The position numbers were made by a program, and so were the translations under genes. Shown here in pieces: positions 44,942 through 54,166 of a stretch of 64,000 nucleotides of DNA (the stretch's first letter is position 1; every line of letters begins with the position of its first letter). The notes beneath the pieces were generated by a model, which was not told the origin of the DNA, made no database searches, and saw only the letters and a program-made list of their open reading frames with translations. The DNA is from Cohnella hashimotonis (GTDB lineage: Bacteria; Bacillota; Bacilli; Paenibacillales; Paenibacillaceae): assembly GCF_030014955.1 (NCBI RefSeq), contig NZ_JAGRPV010000001.1:6510001-6574000 (forward strand), read 5' to 3'.

Positions 44942-45562
44942 CTACAATCTTGCGAGAAAGGCAGCGGCCATGTCGGCGATCCGTCTAAAGCCCGCTTCGT
45001 TCGGGTGCAGACGATCCGTCGTAAAAAAGCCCAGCGTCTGCCTCGTAAATCCGCTCTCCGCATACAAATCGAGCACGGGCAGCGCGTAATGCCGTCCGAT
45101 CGCCTTGACAGCCTCGACATAGTCGTCCAGCCTGAAGCCTGCATGGTTGCGCCTTTCCTTATCCCATCCGTCTTTATCCCGCTGCAGCGGCGTCCACAGA
45201 TTGACCCGGCTATCCGGACGGCGTTCGAGCAGGCTCTCGATCAGCTTCCCATAGGCGCCGCAAAAGGTGCCGTCGTCTTTGCAATGAAGGCTGCCAAGCG
45301 GCTTGCCGAGCCGATAGTCGTTCGTGCCGGCGAAGACGGTGACGCAGTCCGGAACGGGATGCAAGCCAAGGCCCATGCGGACGGTTGCGTGCGCATCCGT
45401 CTCTCCCCCCGCCGTCATGGGCGTACCGCTGCGTCCCAGGTTGACGACCGCTGCGAACTGCAGCCGCTCTGCCACGAGCGGCTGATAGCCGTTCGCGTCC
45501 GTGATGCTGTCTCCGAGCGTCGCCCAGGTTCTGTTCGTCCATCTCATCTTCATCCCTCGCAT
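44942..45562 (-). CDS. SGNH/GDSL-family hydrolase (esterase-like)
   Basis: This 206-residue protein has the SGNH blocks: nucleophile serine in LGDSITDANG (about residue 19), glycine in block II (GRSGTPM), asparagine in FAGTNDY (about 100) and the D-x-x-H pair in TTDRLHPNEAG (D183, H186). Members are esterases, often carbohydrate acetylesterases; this one has no signal peptide. Three nearby ATG codons (45562, 45553, 45547) are possible starts; AGGTGAGG lies just before the first. It is divergent from the MarR gene and precedes the FAD oxidoreductase in the same direction. Deacetylation of imported glycans is plausible but inferred. Confidence 0.88.
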   Translation of the reverse strand: MRGMKMRWTNRTWATLGDSITDANGYQPLVAERLQFAAVVNLGRSGTPMTAGGETDAHATVRMGLGLHPVPDCVTVFAGTNDYRLGKPLGSLHCKDDGTFCGAYGKLIESLLERRPDSRVNLWTPLQRDKDGWDKERRNHAGFRLDDYVEAVKAIGRHYALPVLDLYAESGFTRQTLGFFTTDRLHPNEAGFRRIADMAAAFLARL

Positions 45563-45682
45563 TTCCTCACCTTTAGTATGAATGGTATCGGAACGTCGGG
45601 AGCCAGCGTTAGTGTCGATCCAACGATTTCAGGTGAAATCTTAAGGTTTTTTCCGGTCATTTTCATGGAACGACTTGTTTGT

Positions 45683-45688
45683 TATAAT
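45683..45688 (+). promoter_or_regulatory. -10 box upstream of the MarR gene
   Basis: A consensus TATAAT lies 64 bases before the proposed GTG start. No good -35 box was found at the usual distance. Confidence 0.4.
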
Positions 45689-45752
45689 TTAGTTGTTTTT
45701 TGATAAGAAGATACCGCATGCCGATAACATAAAGGAATTCGAGGTGATCGAT

Positions 45753-46193
45753 GTGGATTTTAAATCGACGGTTTTCCAGCAGCTTGTCTCCCTCATTACG
45801 TCGGCGCACCAGGTTCATTACGAGATGACCAAGGATATGCCGATGCACGGCCTGACGCCGCAGCAATACGAGATCATGGAGTTTCTCGCGGTTGAACAGC
45901 CGATGACCTTGAGCCGGATCAGCGAGTGCAAGGGCATCTCGATGCCCAACACGAGCCGGGAGATCAAAAAGCTGATGGAGCACGGCCTCTGCGAAAAAAT
46001 CGAGGATCCGTCGGACCGGAGAAAACAGCACATCCGGCTTTCGCAGCTCGGACAAGCCCGAATGAACGAATCGTTTTCCTTTATGATGAATCGCTTCTTG
46101 CAGCGAATCGAGGGAAGTTCGGATAAAGAGCTGGCGGAGGCCTCGGACGCGATCGGGCGGCTGCAGTCGGGGATTTTCCGCATATTGCAATAG
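45753..46193 (+). CDS. MarR-family transcriptional regulator
   Basis: This 146-residue protein has a winged helix-turn-helix: LTPQQYEIMEFLAVEQPMTL, then SRISECKGISMPNTSREIKK as the recognition helix region, and a wing with EDPSDRRKQHIRLSQLG. Flanking helices mediate dimerisation. I prefer the GTG at 45753 because GAGGTG lies six bases upstream and the length matches the family; the frame stays open back to 45693. It is divergent from the SGNH hydrolase gene and may regulate it and itself. The ligand is not evident. Confidence 0.9.
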   Translation: MDFKSTVFQQLVSLITSAHQVHYEMTKDMPMHGLTPQQYEIMEFLAVEQPMTLSRISECKGISMPNTSREIKKLMEHGLCEKIEDPSDRRKQHIRLSQLGQARMNESFSFMMNRFLQRIEGSSDKELAEASDAIGRLQSGIFRILQ

Positions 46194-46343
46194 ATGGCTG
46201 CGCACGAAATGTAAAAAATCAGAAAGTATAAATCTGGGCGGCAATTTACGGAAAGGTAAGCGCGCTCGGTGTACCGGAGCTTTATGGATGTTTGGTAACT
46301 GTATTTGTACATTTATTTTCTAACGACTCGCGACACATGATGA

Positions 46344-46478
46344 AATACCTGCAAGGGCGCAGGTAAATGCAAAGCGCAAGCCGAAATCAGGTTGATGAAA
46401 GAGAAATACCTGCACATTTACATCTATTATGTACAAAGAGGTCGAAATCGGCAAAAAAAGATGTATATTTGCAGGCAT
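46344..46478 (-). repeat. Composite palindromic intergenic repeat, copy B (inverted)
   Basis: TACCTGCAAGGGCGCAGGTA (46346-46365, 7-bp arms) is followed after 43 bases by CCTGCACATTTACATCT (46409-46425) and AGATGTATATTTGCAGG (46459-46475), a long inverted repeat. Read on the minus strand the order, spacing and much of the spacer (GATTTCGGCT and GCTTTG) match copy A at 21181-21312. Confidence 0.85.
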
Positions 46479-46588
46479 TGCAGTGAAAGAACGACGCAAG
46501 CGTCGACACGCGGGCCTATTGAAACGGCTGTCAAATGAGCCATTGATAGACGTTCCGCGCGCCCCAGGCTCAGATACCCGCCAAACTT

Positions 46589-46629
46589 AAAAGGAACGTC
46601 AGGGCGATCATCCCCCTGACGTTCCTTTT
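46589..46629 (-). terminator. Terminator of the long 46-64 kb minus-strand cluster
   Basis: AAAAGGAACGTCAGGG (46589-46604) and CCCTGACGTTCCTTTT (46614-46629) form a perfect 16-bp stem starting 17 bases after the GH127-like stop codon. It ends in a T run on the minus strand; the A/T-flanked stem could work in both directions. Confidence 0.85.
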
Positions 46630-46645
46630 ATAATCCGCGGAGCGC

Positions 46646-48331
46646 TTAGAACAATACCTGCTTTCTGTTGCGGACCGCTTCGTCATACGGCTTATCGATC
46701 AGATCGTTGACCGGCGTCAGCTTCGCGCCTGATGTCCCCATGGCGTATGCGCCTCTGCCAAGCGCCACCATGTCCGTGTTGCCGTCGATCGCGATTGGCG
46801 CCCCGACATTGTCGATCCCGAGCAAAAGAACGCCGTGCCTGAATGAAAAAACATCATGCGCGCCGTGACGGCCGAATGCCGTTTCCTGACGAAGGAAGAT
46901 GCCGAAGGCGAGCTCGATGACAGCTCTGGCTTCGAGCTTCTCCGTCACGGTTACGAATCCATTGTGCACGGCGACGCTTCTGGCTGCGCCATCGACCCGC
47001 AAGCCGATCGACGACGTCTCCGCCCAAGACGGTACGAAGAGACGCAGGGTGACAGGCTTGGAGACCGTGGATGCGATAATTTCAAGGCGTACAAGCCCTT
47101 CATACGGATAATCGGCATGCTGCCGAATAACGAGTTGTCCGTCTTCCATGATAAACCGGCCCCGATTTTCCCCATAGAAAGGCACGGTTATCTGATCCTC
47201 ATGCACAAAGTAGCTATATTCGATCGCGCGGGCAAGACCTTCTCCTCCCCGCATCGTACAGCACCAGAACGCCTCGAACAGCTCGGGCGACTTCGGTTCA
47301 AGCATGCGCTCGCCGCCCGCTCCCGTGCATACGTCGCAGCCGAATCCGCCGTTGGGCCGCTGACCGTAACCCATGCCGTTATAGTAAATATGATGGGCCG
47401 TATCCAGATACGCCGCCTTGCCGGTATGCTTCCAGAGCGAGACGGCGACGATGAAGGAATCGACGACCGCGCAGCTTTCCGTCCAATCCGGCCGGCCGAA
47501 CCAGTTGTAATTGGCATACGATTCGGTCATGCCCTCCTGCACGTACAGCGCAAACACTTCCTCCGCCTTGCGAAGAAGCCACGCTTCGCCGGTCGTCTCG
47601 TAATGGCGCAGCACGCCCCGCAGCGCCGACAAAGTCGCATGCGTCTGGAAGGATAAGCCGGCCAAATCGACGGTTTTGAACTTGGCGATCATTTCGTCGA
47701 TCAACGCGCCCAATTCCGGTCGCGGCACGATCTGGTACGCCTGCGTAGCGCCGTCCAGCATAATAAAAGCGCAGCCGATGTCGGTAGACAGCCGCCAAGC
47801 GCCGACCCGCTCTTGCTGCAGCTCGCCGACGGCTTCCCCGGCGAATACGCGCTGCTCCGGCAATATCGGGTATTCCCTATAATGCCCGCTCGCAGGCAGG
47901 AGCAGATGCCGGACGATTCGCTCAATAACCGACAGCGAGAAGGCATCCTTTTTCCACCTGTAATGCTCGGCCATAGCCCGCAAAAACCAGCTGTTGCCCG
48001 ACAATTGCTGCTCGTCGACCGTGCCCGGTTCTTGGACGGATCCGAAATATCCATGCGCATTCAGATGATCTGGCAAGCACTTCATGATCTCTCCCAGATG
48101 CTTCGGCTCCCGTTGCGTAGCCTGCGCCAGCAGCACTAACGCCAAGATCGTCCTTCCCTCCCAATCGCCCGGCCACTCGTAATCGGGCGCTTTGAAGACC
48201 GCATCGGGTTCGTACGGTTCCGTCTCCAGCCGGTCAAAGCTGAGCGATGCCCGTCTGCGCAGCTCGCCGGACGCCTCAAGATCATGCCACGGAATCGTAT
48301 TTTGGCCGTTTTCGCCGTTTATGCCGTTCAA
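46646..48331 (-). CDS. GH127/DUF1680-like protein (beta-L-arabinofuranosidase family)
   Basis: This ~561-residue protein resembles GH127. It has an (alpha/alpha)6 core with WEGRTILALVLLAQAT and GNSWFLRAMAEHYRWKKDAF, then a cysteine/glutamate cluster: GCDVCTGAGGE near residue 333 and FWCCTMRGGEG near 356. In characterised GH127 enzymes, such paired cysteines bind zinc and one is the nucleophile. The C-terminal part is a beta sandwich. The likely start is TTG at 48331, with AGGAGG nine bases upstream; the frame stays open to 48382, overlapping the upstream gene. No signal peptide. It would release arabinofuranose from imported oligosaccharides, though GH127-like proteins vary in substrate. Confidence 0.75.
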   Translation of the reverse strand: MNGINGENGQNTIPWHDLEASGELRRRASLSFDRLETEPYEPDAVFKAPDYEWPGDWEGRTILALVLLAQATQREPKHLGEIMKCLPDHLNAHGYFGSVQEPGTVDEQQLSGNSWFLRAMAEHYRWKKDAFSLSVIERIVRHLLLPASGHYREYPILPEQRVFAGEAVGELQQERVGAWRLSTDIGCAFIMLDGATQAYQIVPRPELGALIDEMIAKFKTVDLAGLSFQTHATLSALRGVLRHYETTGEAWLLRKAEEVFALYVQEGMTESYANYNWFGRPDWTESCAVVDSFIVAVSLWKHTGKAAYLDTAHHIYYNGMGYGQRPNGGFGCDVCTGAGGERMLEPKSPELFEAFWCCTMRGGEGLARAIEYSYFVHEDQITVPFYGENRGRFIMEDGQLVIRQHADYPYEGLVRLEIIASTVSKPVTLRLFVPSWAETSSIGLRVDGAARSVAVHNGFVTVTEKLEARAVIELAFGIFLRQETAFGRHGAHDVFSFRHGVLLLGIDNVGAPIAIDGNTDMVALGRGAYAMGTSGAKLTPVNDLIDKPYDEAVRNRKQVLF

Positions 48332-48351
48332 ATCCGTACGCCTCCTCTTGC

Positions 48352-51300
48352 CTATTCCGTATACTGGATCTGCGGGATCCACGTCGTGCTGTCGCTCGTG
48401 ATCGTGTTATACCGATTCACGTAAAATTTCAGTTCGTCGCCTTGACGCACGTACAGCGGCACGTTCATATTAAGCCCGGTCGTATCGTTCCCGGCGATGA
48501 ACTGCCATCCGCCCGCATTCGGCCAGACGGTCTCGTTATTTTTGAGGATGCGAACCTGCACGCCATCCCCGCCCGCAACGCTCTTCCTGACATTCCCCGC
48601 GGCAGTGATCTCGATCATGCCGTCCCTGGGCGCTTTGAACACTCTTACCGCGTCCTGGCCGGCATCCGGGTGCTGCCACTGATTCGTGATCAAGCTGTAA
48701 GTCGCGCTGCCCTTCCACCGTCCATTCGCGCTGTCCCAGGTCATATTGCTCAGAACCCCGCCCGCCTCTTCCTTATAGAACCAGTTCTTGGTTCCCTGGG
48801 TGGACGAAAAATCCGCGTCGCCGTTGTAAGTATCGACAAACGCGATCTGGGGCGCCCAGTACGTCGTATCGGAATTGCTGTTGCCGTTATTGTTGACGAC
48901 AAAGCTGAATTGGTCGCCCTGGTTGACCGTCGTAACCCCCTGGAAGGCAACGCCGGTAATATCCGTGATGGTCTCGTAGCCGCTTGATGGCCACCATGGC
49001 GATCCGTTCTTCAAAATCTTGACCTTGATTCCGTTGCCGCCGCTGTAGCGAAGCCGTACGACGCCGGTGACTTTGACCGTTCCGGCCTGCGGCGCCGTAT
49101 AGATGCGCACGGCCTCGCGGTTGTCGTCCGGATGCATCCAGCCGCTGCCGATCAGGCTATAGTCCGATGTGCCTTTCCATCTGCCGCCGACCCAGGTCAT
49201 CGGATTGACCGTCGTCGTGCTGCCGTTCCACAGCCATTCCTGGTAGTTCCAGTTGTTGACGCTTTGCGAGTTCGAGAAGCCGGAGGTCGCCTTGAACTTT
49301 TTAATGCCGGGCTCATTCATCGCCACGGCGACGGCATACGGCTGCAGCTCCGCGACTTGCATGGCATAGCCGCCGCCGTCGGCCCCTAAGCGGGTCGCAT
49401 GCATCCGAATATATCTGGCCAGTACGGGCGCGTTAAACGAGAAGGACTGCGCCGTGGAGCCCGGATTAGCGTAATTGCTGTAATTGGCGCCCGGCACGTC
49501 GAACCATTCGATGCCGTCCAGGCTGGATTGGAACTTGAAGTCGACCGGGAATCCGCTGCCGCCGCTTCTCGGCGTGACTTGCACCCGCTTCACCGCGTTA
49601 TTGGCGCCCATATCGACAAATACGGATTCCGAATGCCCGGCATCCGCATACGCGGCGCTGGACCAATAAGTGGCCGCATTGCCGTCGACGGCTTTGGCGG
49701 ACGTCTGCGACCCGCCGACCGTCGAGGCGCCGCTGCCGCTGCGCGACGTCGACGTTCCGGCGCCCATGCTGTCGGAGATCGTGACCGTACGCGCCCCGGC
49801 GGCCGAAATGTTATAGGTCACCAACCCGTTTTCGTCGGCCGTACGCGAGTAGTTCGTTCCATTGTCGTTGATGGTGTACGCATAACCGGGCTTCATATTG
49901 TTCCACATGAACCGGACGGTTTCCGCGCCGTCGTTTTGCATGAGCGTTCTGCTTAATTGCCCGTCGTAGCGAATGCGGTATTGATGGCCCCGCATATTGT
50001 AGTTGATCTCCGTCCCGAAGAGGGAGGAATCCAGGACCGGATTCACCTCCAAAGCGTCGTACTTCGGCTTGATCCCCAGCATGTCCGTAATCAGCGTGGC
50101 GCCGGCTTCCATGTTGACGTCCATCTTCGTGTACATGCCGAAGATGCCGGTCAATTGCCAGGTGAATACGTCCTGCGCCCAGTAAGGATCGCCGGGCTGA
50201 TAGTAGAGATCGACGATGTTTTTAATGTATTTGAACGGAAGCGCGCTCCCCGCTCTTGCATAGGCGCCGACCATTTCTCCTGTCGTATGGGGAAATACGT
50301 CGCCGTTCTCCCAATCCGGGAACGAAGCGGTGAAGGTCGGATTGACCTCCGTGCCGTCCATCGGGTAGAGATTGAGCGGATAAGCCTTCGCCTGATTCCG
50401 GACCATCCAGTCGTCCAGGCCCTGATAGGTGTCGAAGCCCCCGTACAGAATGGACTGCATGCGCTCCTTATTCGCCACGCCATACTTGATGGCCGCCGAA
50501 TCCACGTGCACGTATTTTACGTCGGCCTTCATCGTGCCGTTCATATTCCGCCAGCCGATAAAGCCTTGATTCGTATTGGACCACAGTCCGCCGTAAATCA
50601 GGTCTTTATTGTACGCTTCCTTCAGCCTGCGGGCTTTGTCCCTGTAATACTGCGCCTTGGCCGCATCCCCGATGGCCTTCTCTTCAATGTCGGCCCATTG
50701 CGTCAGGGCGCCGTACATCAACGCGTTGATATAGGCGTCCTCTCCGCCCAGGTAGACTTGATCGAGATAGGCCTGCGCGCTTAATCCCGTGTTGGTCGCC
50801 AGCGTCGCTTCGACCAATCCGTTGCCGTTGGAATCCTTGGACAGCCGGAAATCCAGCGCTTTGCGGATGCCCGCCTTGACCGTATTCGCCCAAGCCGCAT
50901 CCCCGGTTGCGTTAATATAGGCTGCTGCGGCCAGCGGGATCGCCTCGTCCGCTTCCGAATCCTCCGGAAATTCGTATGCCTGCCCGCCCGCTACGCCTCT
51001 GATATGCCCGTAGGGATCCTGCACGGCAATGGCCATCTCCGTATTTTTCCTCAGCGCTTCGAGCGCGATCCTGTTGCTGGCGGACGCCTGCATGGCCAGC
51101 ATCGCGTCGATGCCCCACTGGATCTCCATCAATCCTGAATATTCGGGTCTTAGCGCATTCCATGCACCGCCCGCCCCCAATAAATCGACGATCGAATCCC
51201 GCCCGAATTCCGTGATGAACCGCGCGAATTTCTGTTCATTGATGCCGGAGGCGGCAGGGAAGCTGCCGATATCGTAATAATCGTCCAGGTTTAATTTGGC

Positions 51301-52248
51301 GCTGATCGTATAGGTGATCGAGTCGGACTGCAAATCGGCGATCGCTACCGGATCATAAGCATGCCTGTTGTTGACGTTGGCCGCCACGGGCGAGAACAAG
51401 TGGAAGTTCACGGTTTTATCCGGGTTGTGCAACGTATGGGCGAATGCCGGCAAGCTCAATTTATGATCCAGCTTCAAAGAATAAGGCGCGGTGGCGCTGC
51501 GATAGATCTCGGATGAAATGTAACGGCTGGAGGTTGTCCGGATCTTGAGCAGGAAGGCGTTGGACTCGCTGAGCAAATCCATGTCGCCTCCGATGTAGCC
51601 GAAGCCGGCTTCCGCTTCCTCGCCGTAATACTTATCCCCGGGCGTCAGGCTCCGCAAGGTGGTCCCGTCCGCAGGCGAGATTAACGTATTCGACCCGCCG
51701 TCTCCGCGATAGGCCGTATTGAACATGCTCTGCTTGAAGGTAAAGCCGAGCGATTTCATATCGACCGTCGTGTAGGAACCGGAGATCCAGTCGTTCGTCT
51801 TATCCACCTTGACCTGCACGTCGTCCGTGTTGGCCGTGAAGGTCCATGTTTCCGTCACCTTCAGATATGCGTTTTGATACGAAATTCCGCTGACCACCGC
51901 CGTGCTGCCGCTTACGGATACGGTCGGGCTGGTCGACAACGTGGACGTCGTAACCGGGGTACTTCCTCTCGGCACTTCAAAGCTGGAGAGAATGCCGCCC
52001 GCATCCAGCGTCTCGACCGAATTGATCTTCAGCGAATCGATTTTGCTTTTGAGGTTGTAATCGAGCGACAGCGTTACATTGCCGCCGCTCACGATGAGCC
52101 GCTTGTTCGTCGTATCGTTCGTTATCGTTCCGGCTGCCGCGGCCGGTTTGGCTTGGAGCGGGCCCAATGCCTGACCGGGCAGCAAAGTGATAAAAAGGGA
52201 AAGCAAGGCGGAGATCGTCACGACTAGCGCTTTCTTCAATGGATTCAT
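48352..52248 (-). CDS. Large secreted protein: six-hairpin glycosidase-like core, F5/8 type C domain and two C-terminal repeats
   Basis: This 1298-residue protein has a signal peptide (hydrophobic 8-28, cleavage probably near KPAAAA, about residue 39). An N-terminal beta domain (40-330) precedes an (alpha/alpha)6-like region (about 340-760) with GLMEIQWGIDAMLAMQASA, PEDSEADEAIPLAAAAYI and FPHTTGEMVGAYARAG. An F5/8 type C (CBM32-like) domain follows at about 820-985 (DGNAATYWSSAAY). The last ~310 residues are two copies of a ~155-residue domain starting at about 986 and 1139; each contains NW.Y, MTW, RWKG, YSLI, W.HPD and a GDG/GNG..V.ILKN motif. I infer a secreted polysaccharide-active enzyme with three binding modules. 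Catalytic family not assigned. Confidence 0.75.
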   Translation of the reverse strand: MNPLKKALVVTISALLSLFITLLPGQALGPLQAKPAAAAGTITNDTTNKRLIVSGGNVTLSLDYNLKSKIDSLKINSVETLDAGGILSSFEVPRGSTPVTTSTLSTSPTVSVSGSTAVVSGISYQNAYLKVTETWTFTANTDDVQVKVDKTNDWISGSYTTVDMKSLGFTFKQSMFNTAYRGDGGSNTLISPADGTTLRSLTPGDKYYGEEAEAGFGYIGGDMDLLSESNAFLLKIRTTSSRYISSEIYRSATAPYSLKLDHKLSLPAFAHTLHNPDKTVNFHLFSPVAANVNNRHAYDPVAIADLQSDSITYTISAKLNLDDYYDIGSFPAASGINEQKFARFITEFGRDSIVDLLGAGGAWNALRPEYSGLMEIQWGIDAMLAMQASASNRIALEALRKNTEMAIAVQDPYGHIRGVAGGQAYEFPEDSEADEAIPLAAAAYINATGDAAWANTVKAGIRKALDFRLSKDSNGNGLVEATLATNTGLSAQAYLDQVYLGGEDAYINALMYGALTQWADIEEKAIGDAAKAQYYRDKARRLKEAYNKDLIYGGLWSNTNQGFIGWRNMNGTMKADVKYVHVDSAAIKYGVANKERMQSILYGGFDTYQGLDDWMVRNQAKAYPLNLYPMDGTEVNPTFTASFPDWENGDVFPHTTGEMVGAYARAGSALPFKYIKNIVDLYYQPGDPYWAQDVFTWQLTGIFGMYTKMDVNMEAGATLITDMLGIKPKYDALEVNPVLDSSLFGTEINYNMRGHQYRIRYDGQLSRTLMQNDGAETVRFMWNNMKPGYAYTINDNGTNYSRTADENGLVTYNISAAGARTVTISDSMGAGTSTSRSGSGASTVGGSQTSAKAVDGNAATYWSSAAYADAGHSESVFVDMGANNAVKRVQVTPRSGGSGFPVDFKFQSSLDGIEWFDVPGANYSNYANPGSTAQSFSFNAPVLARYIRMHATRLGADGGGYAMQVAELQPYAVAVAMNEPGIKKFKATSGFSNSQSVNNWNYQEWLWNGSTTTVNPMTWVGGRWKGTSDYSLIGSGWMHPDDNREAVRIYTAPQAGTVKVTGVVRLRYSGGNGIKVKILKNGSPWWPSSGYETITDITGVAFQGVTTVNQGDQFSFVVNNNGNSNSDTTYWAPQIAFVDTYNGDADFSSTQGTKNWFYKEEAGGVLSNMTWDSANGRWKGSATYSLITNQWQHPDAGQDAVRVFKAPRDGMIEITAAGNVRKSVAGGDGVQVRILKNNETVWPNAGGWQFIAGNDTTGLNMNVPLYVRQGDELKFYVNRYNTITSDSTTWIPQIQYTE

Positions 52249-52296
52249 GGATGATTCCTCCAGAAGATGATAGATTCGATTCGCGATCGCTCACTG

Positions 52297-54099
52297 CTAT
52301 TTTCCTTGAAGCACCCGGAAATAGTCCGACATATCCTTTTTGGCCGCTTCGTATTTATCGGCCTTGAATTCTTTTAATACCGAATCGAAGGCTTGATCGA
52401 CCTCCGCATCGTCCTTGGCCTTGAGAATTTTAGCCACCTTTTGCGCCACGAACTCTCCCCAGAACCAGTTTCCGACTTCGCTTGCGTTCTCGCCGTACGG
52501 AGCGACGTGCGTTCCGTCGGTCGCCAGCTTCTCCACGGCTACCGCATGTCTGGCCGTTTCAAAGGCGTCCATTTTCACCGGATAGCTCTTCTGCCAGGTC
52601 ACCGGGTTGTAGCCGAACAAGCCGACAGCGGTGCGCAATGCCTTGGAGGTGAAGCCGTCGCTGTAGAACGGATCGTAAAGGCCGTAGTAGCTGGCCGACT
52701 TCCCGTCCGCCGTTTTTTGTCCGCTGGCGACCGCCTGGCCGAACGCCTCGTCCTTGAATACGCGCTTGCCGTCTTTCTCCGTATAGAGCCCAGCGCTCTC
52801 CGGTCCCCATGTCATCAGCTCCATGGCCTCGTCGGAATAGAGCCAATCGAAATACTTCAGCAGGCGCGGCAAGTCCTTCACCTTTTTGCTGATCATGACA
52901 TTATAAAAACCGCTTGGATAAGTGGCATCCACGTAAGTTTTTCCGCTGGCCGCCTTTGGCCAAGGGATCGGCCTCAGATCGTACTCGGGATTGATCTGCT
53001 TCAAGGATTCTCTCGACTTGGACCAATTGTCCGAATAGCTCGCGACGGCAATCCGGCCGGAATTGAGCTTTTCCATATACTGCTCGGTCTTTTGAATGAC
53101 GTAATCGTTGTCCAGCAGCTTGCCGGCGTACCATTGGTTAATCGTCTTGTAGTAATCCCGCATGCCCGGGTTGTCCAGGAATCCGCTTACATTTCTGCTG
53201 CCGTCAATCATCCAGCCGGGGTTCGTATACAGCGTGCTGAAATGATAGATGCTCCAGTTCATCATGCTCAGCGGAATGACGGGCTTGTCGCCTTCGACCA
53301 GATTCAGGTCTTTAATCTGCTGTAGCAGCTTGGTAAAGTCCGCGACGGTCTCGATTTTCGGATCGAGCGCGAGTTCGTCCGCCGTATAATTGCGCGGATT
53401 CGCTTTCAGATCCGTTTCGATCTCGCTCATCGTCTTAAACTTGTAACCCAGCTTTTTGAGAATATCCTCCCGCACGACCAGGCCCATGCTCGTTTGCCCT
53501 TTGTAAAAAATGTCGTCGTCCGGAATGTTCGCGCCGACTTGCGGGTCGCTCTTGAACGGCGTTGCATTGGGCAGCGCGATAATATGTCCGTCTTTGTCCT
53601 TCAACATGTTCCAGGCAAGCTCGGACGTCCACTTTTTCATATTGGGGAGCTGGTCGATATAATCGTCCAACGCGACGAACTTGTCGCTCGCATAAAATTT
53701 GCTCACGTTCGGATTATCGACCAGCACCACGTCGGGCAGCGTATCGGAAGCGACCAGCAGATTAAATTTCTCTTCCGGCCGCATCCCCGACGCCGTGACG
53801 ATGTCGCTCACCTTGATCTTGAATTTATTCTCGATATAGGGCGTAACGACGTCGTTCGGATTGTTGTAGAAGTCCTGCGGCGTGCTGTGTACGGCATCGA
53901 AAAAGCTATATTCCATTTCCTCCAGCGGCGCTTCCGAAGAAGCGCCGGAAGAAGCCGTACTCTGAGCTGTCGCCGAACCCTCTTTTTCCACCACGGTATT
54001 TGCCGTATCATTGTTGCAGCCGGTCAAAGCCGTGGTTACCGCCAGCACGCCGATCATCGTGACCGCATGCCATTTACGCTTCCATCCTGCCAGTTTCAT
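52297..54099 (-). CDS. ABC importer 4: extracellular solute-binding lipoprotein (LplA-like)
   Basis: This 600-residue protein has a lipobox ALTGC (cysteine 28) and a short Ser/Ala-rich linker. The domain is the largest of the four binding proteins here and matches LplA-type CUT1 proteins (LPDVVLVDNPNVSKFY, then WLYSDEAMELMTWGPE near the C-terminus). AAGGGGAGA precedes the ATG. It follows its two permease genes and precedes the large secreted protein, the same order as importer 3 and its glycosidase. Cargo is probably the product of that secreted protein (inference). Confidence 0.94.
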   Translation of the reverse strand: MKLAGWKRKWHAVTMIGVLAVTTALTGCNNDTANTVVEKEGSATAQSTASSGASSEAPLEEMEYSFFDAVHSTPQDFYNNPNDVVTPYIENKFKIKVSDIVTASGMRPEEKFNLLVASDTLPDVVLVDNPNVSKFYASDKFVALDDYIDQLPNMKKWTSELAWNMLKDKDGHIIALPNATPFKSDPQVGANIPDDDIFYKGQTSMGLVVREDILKKLGYKFKTMSEIETDLKANPRNYTADELALDPKIETVADFTKLLQQIKDLNLVEGDKPVIPLSMMNWSIYHFSTLYTNPGWMIDGSRNVSGFLDNPGMRDYYKTINQWYAGKLLDNDYVIQKTEQYMEKLNSGRIAVASYSDNWSKSRESLKQINPEYDLRPIPWPKAASGKTYVDATYPSGFYNVMISKKVKDLPRLLKYFDWLYSDEAMELMTWGPESAGLYTEKDGKRVFKDEAFGQAVASGQKTADGKSASYYGLYDPFYSDGFTSKALRTAVGLFGYNPVTWQKSYPVKMDAFETARHAVAVEKLATDGTHVAPYGENASEVGNWFWGEFVAQKVAKILKAKDDAEVDQAFDSVLKEFKADKYEAAKKDMSDYFRVLQGK

Positions 54100-54166
54100 C
54101 GTTCTGTCTCCCCTTATAGTCGTTAATCTATCTATAGCCGCGCTGCAGTCGCGGGTATATTCGCGA

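Larger units (their letters stand above)
46194..46645. other. 450-bp gap with a repeat element and terminator
   Basis: Between the convergent MarR and GH127-like genes lie the reverse-oriented composite palindrome (46344-46478) and the terminator at 46589-46629. No supportable gene is seen. Confidence 0.7.
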
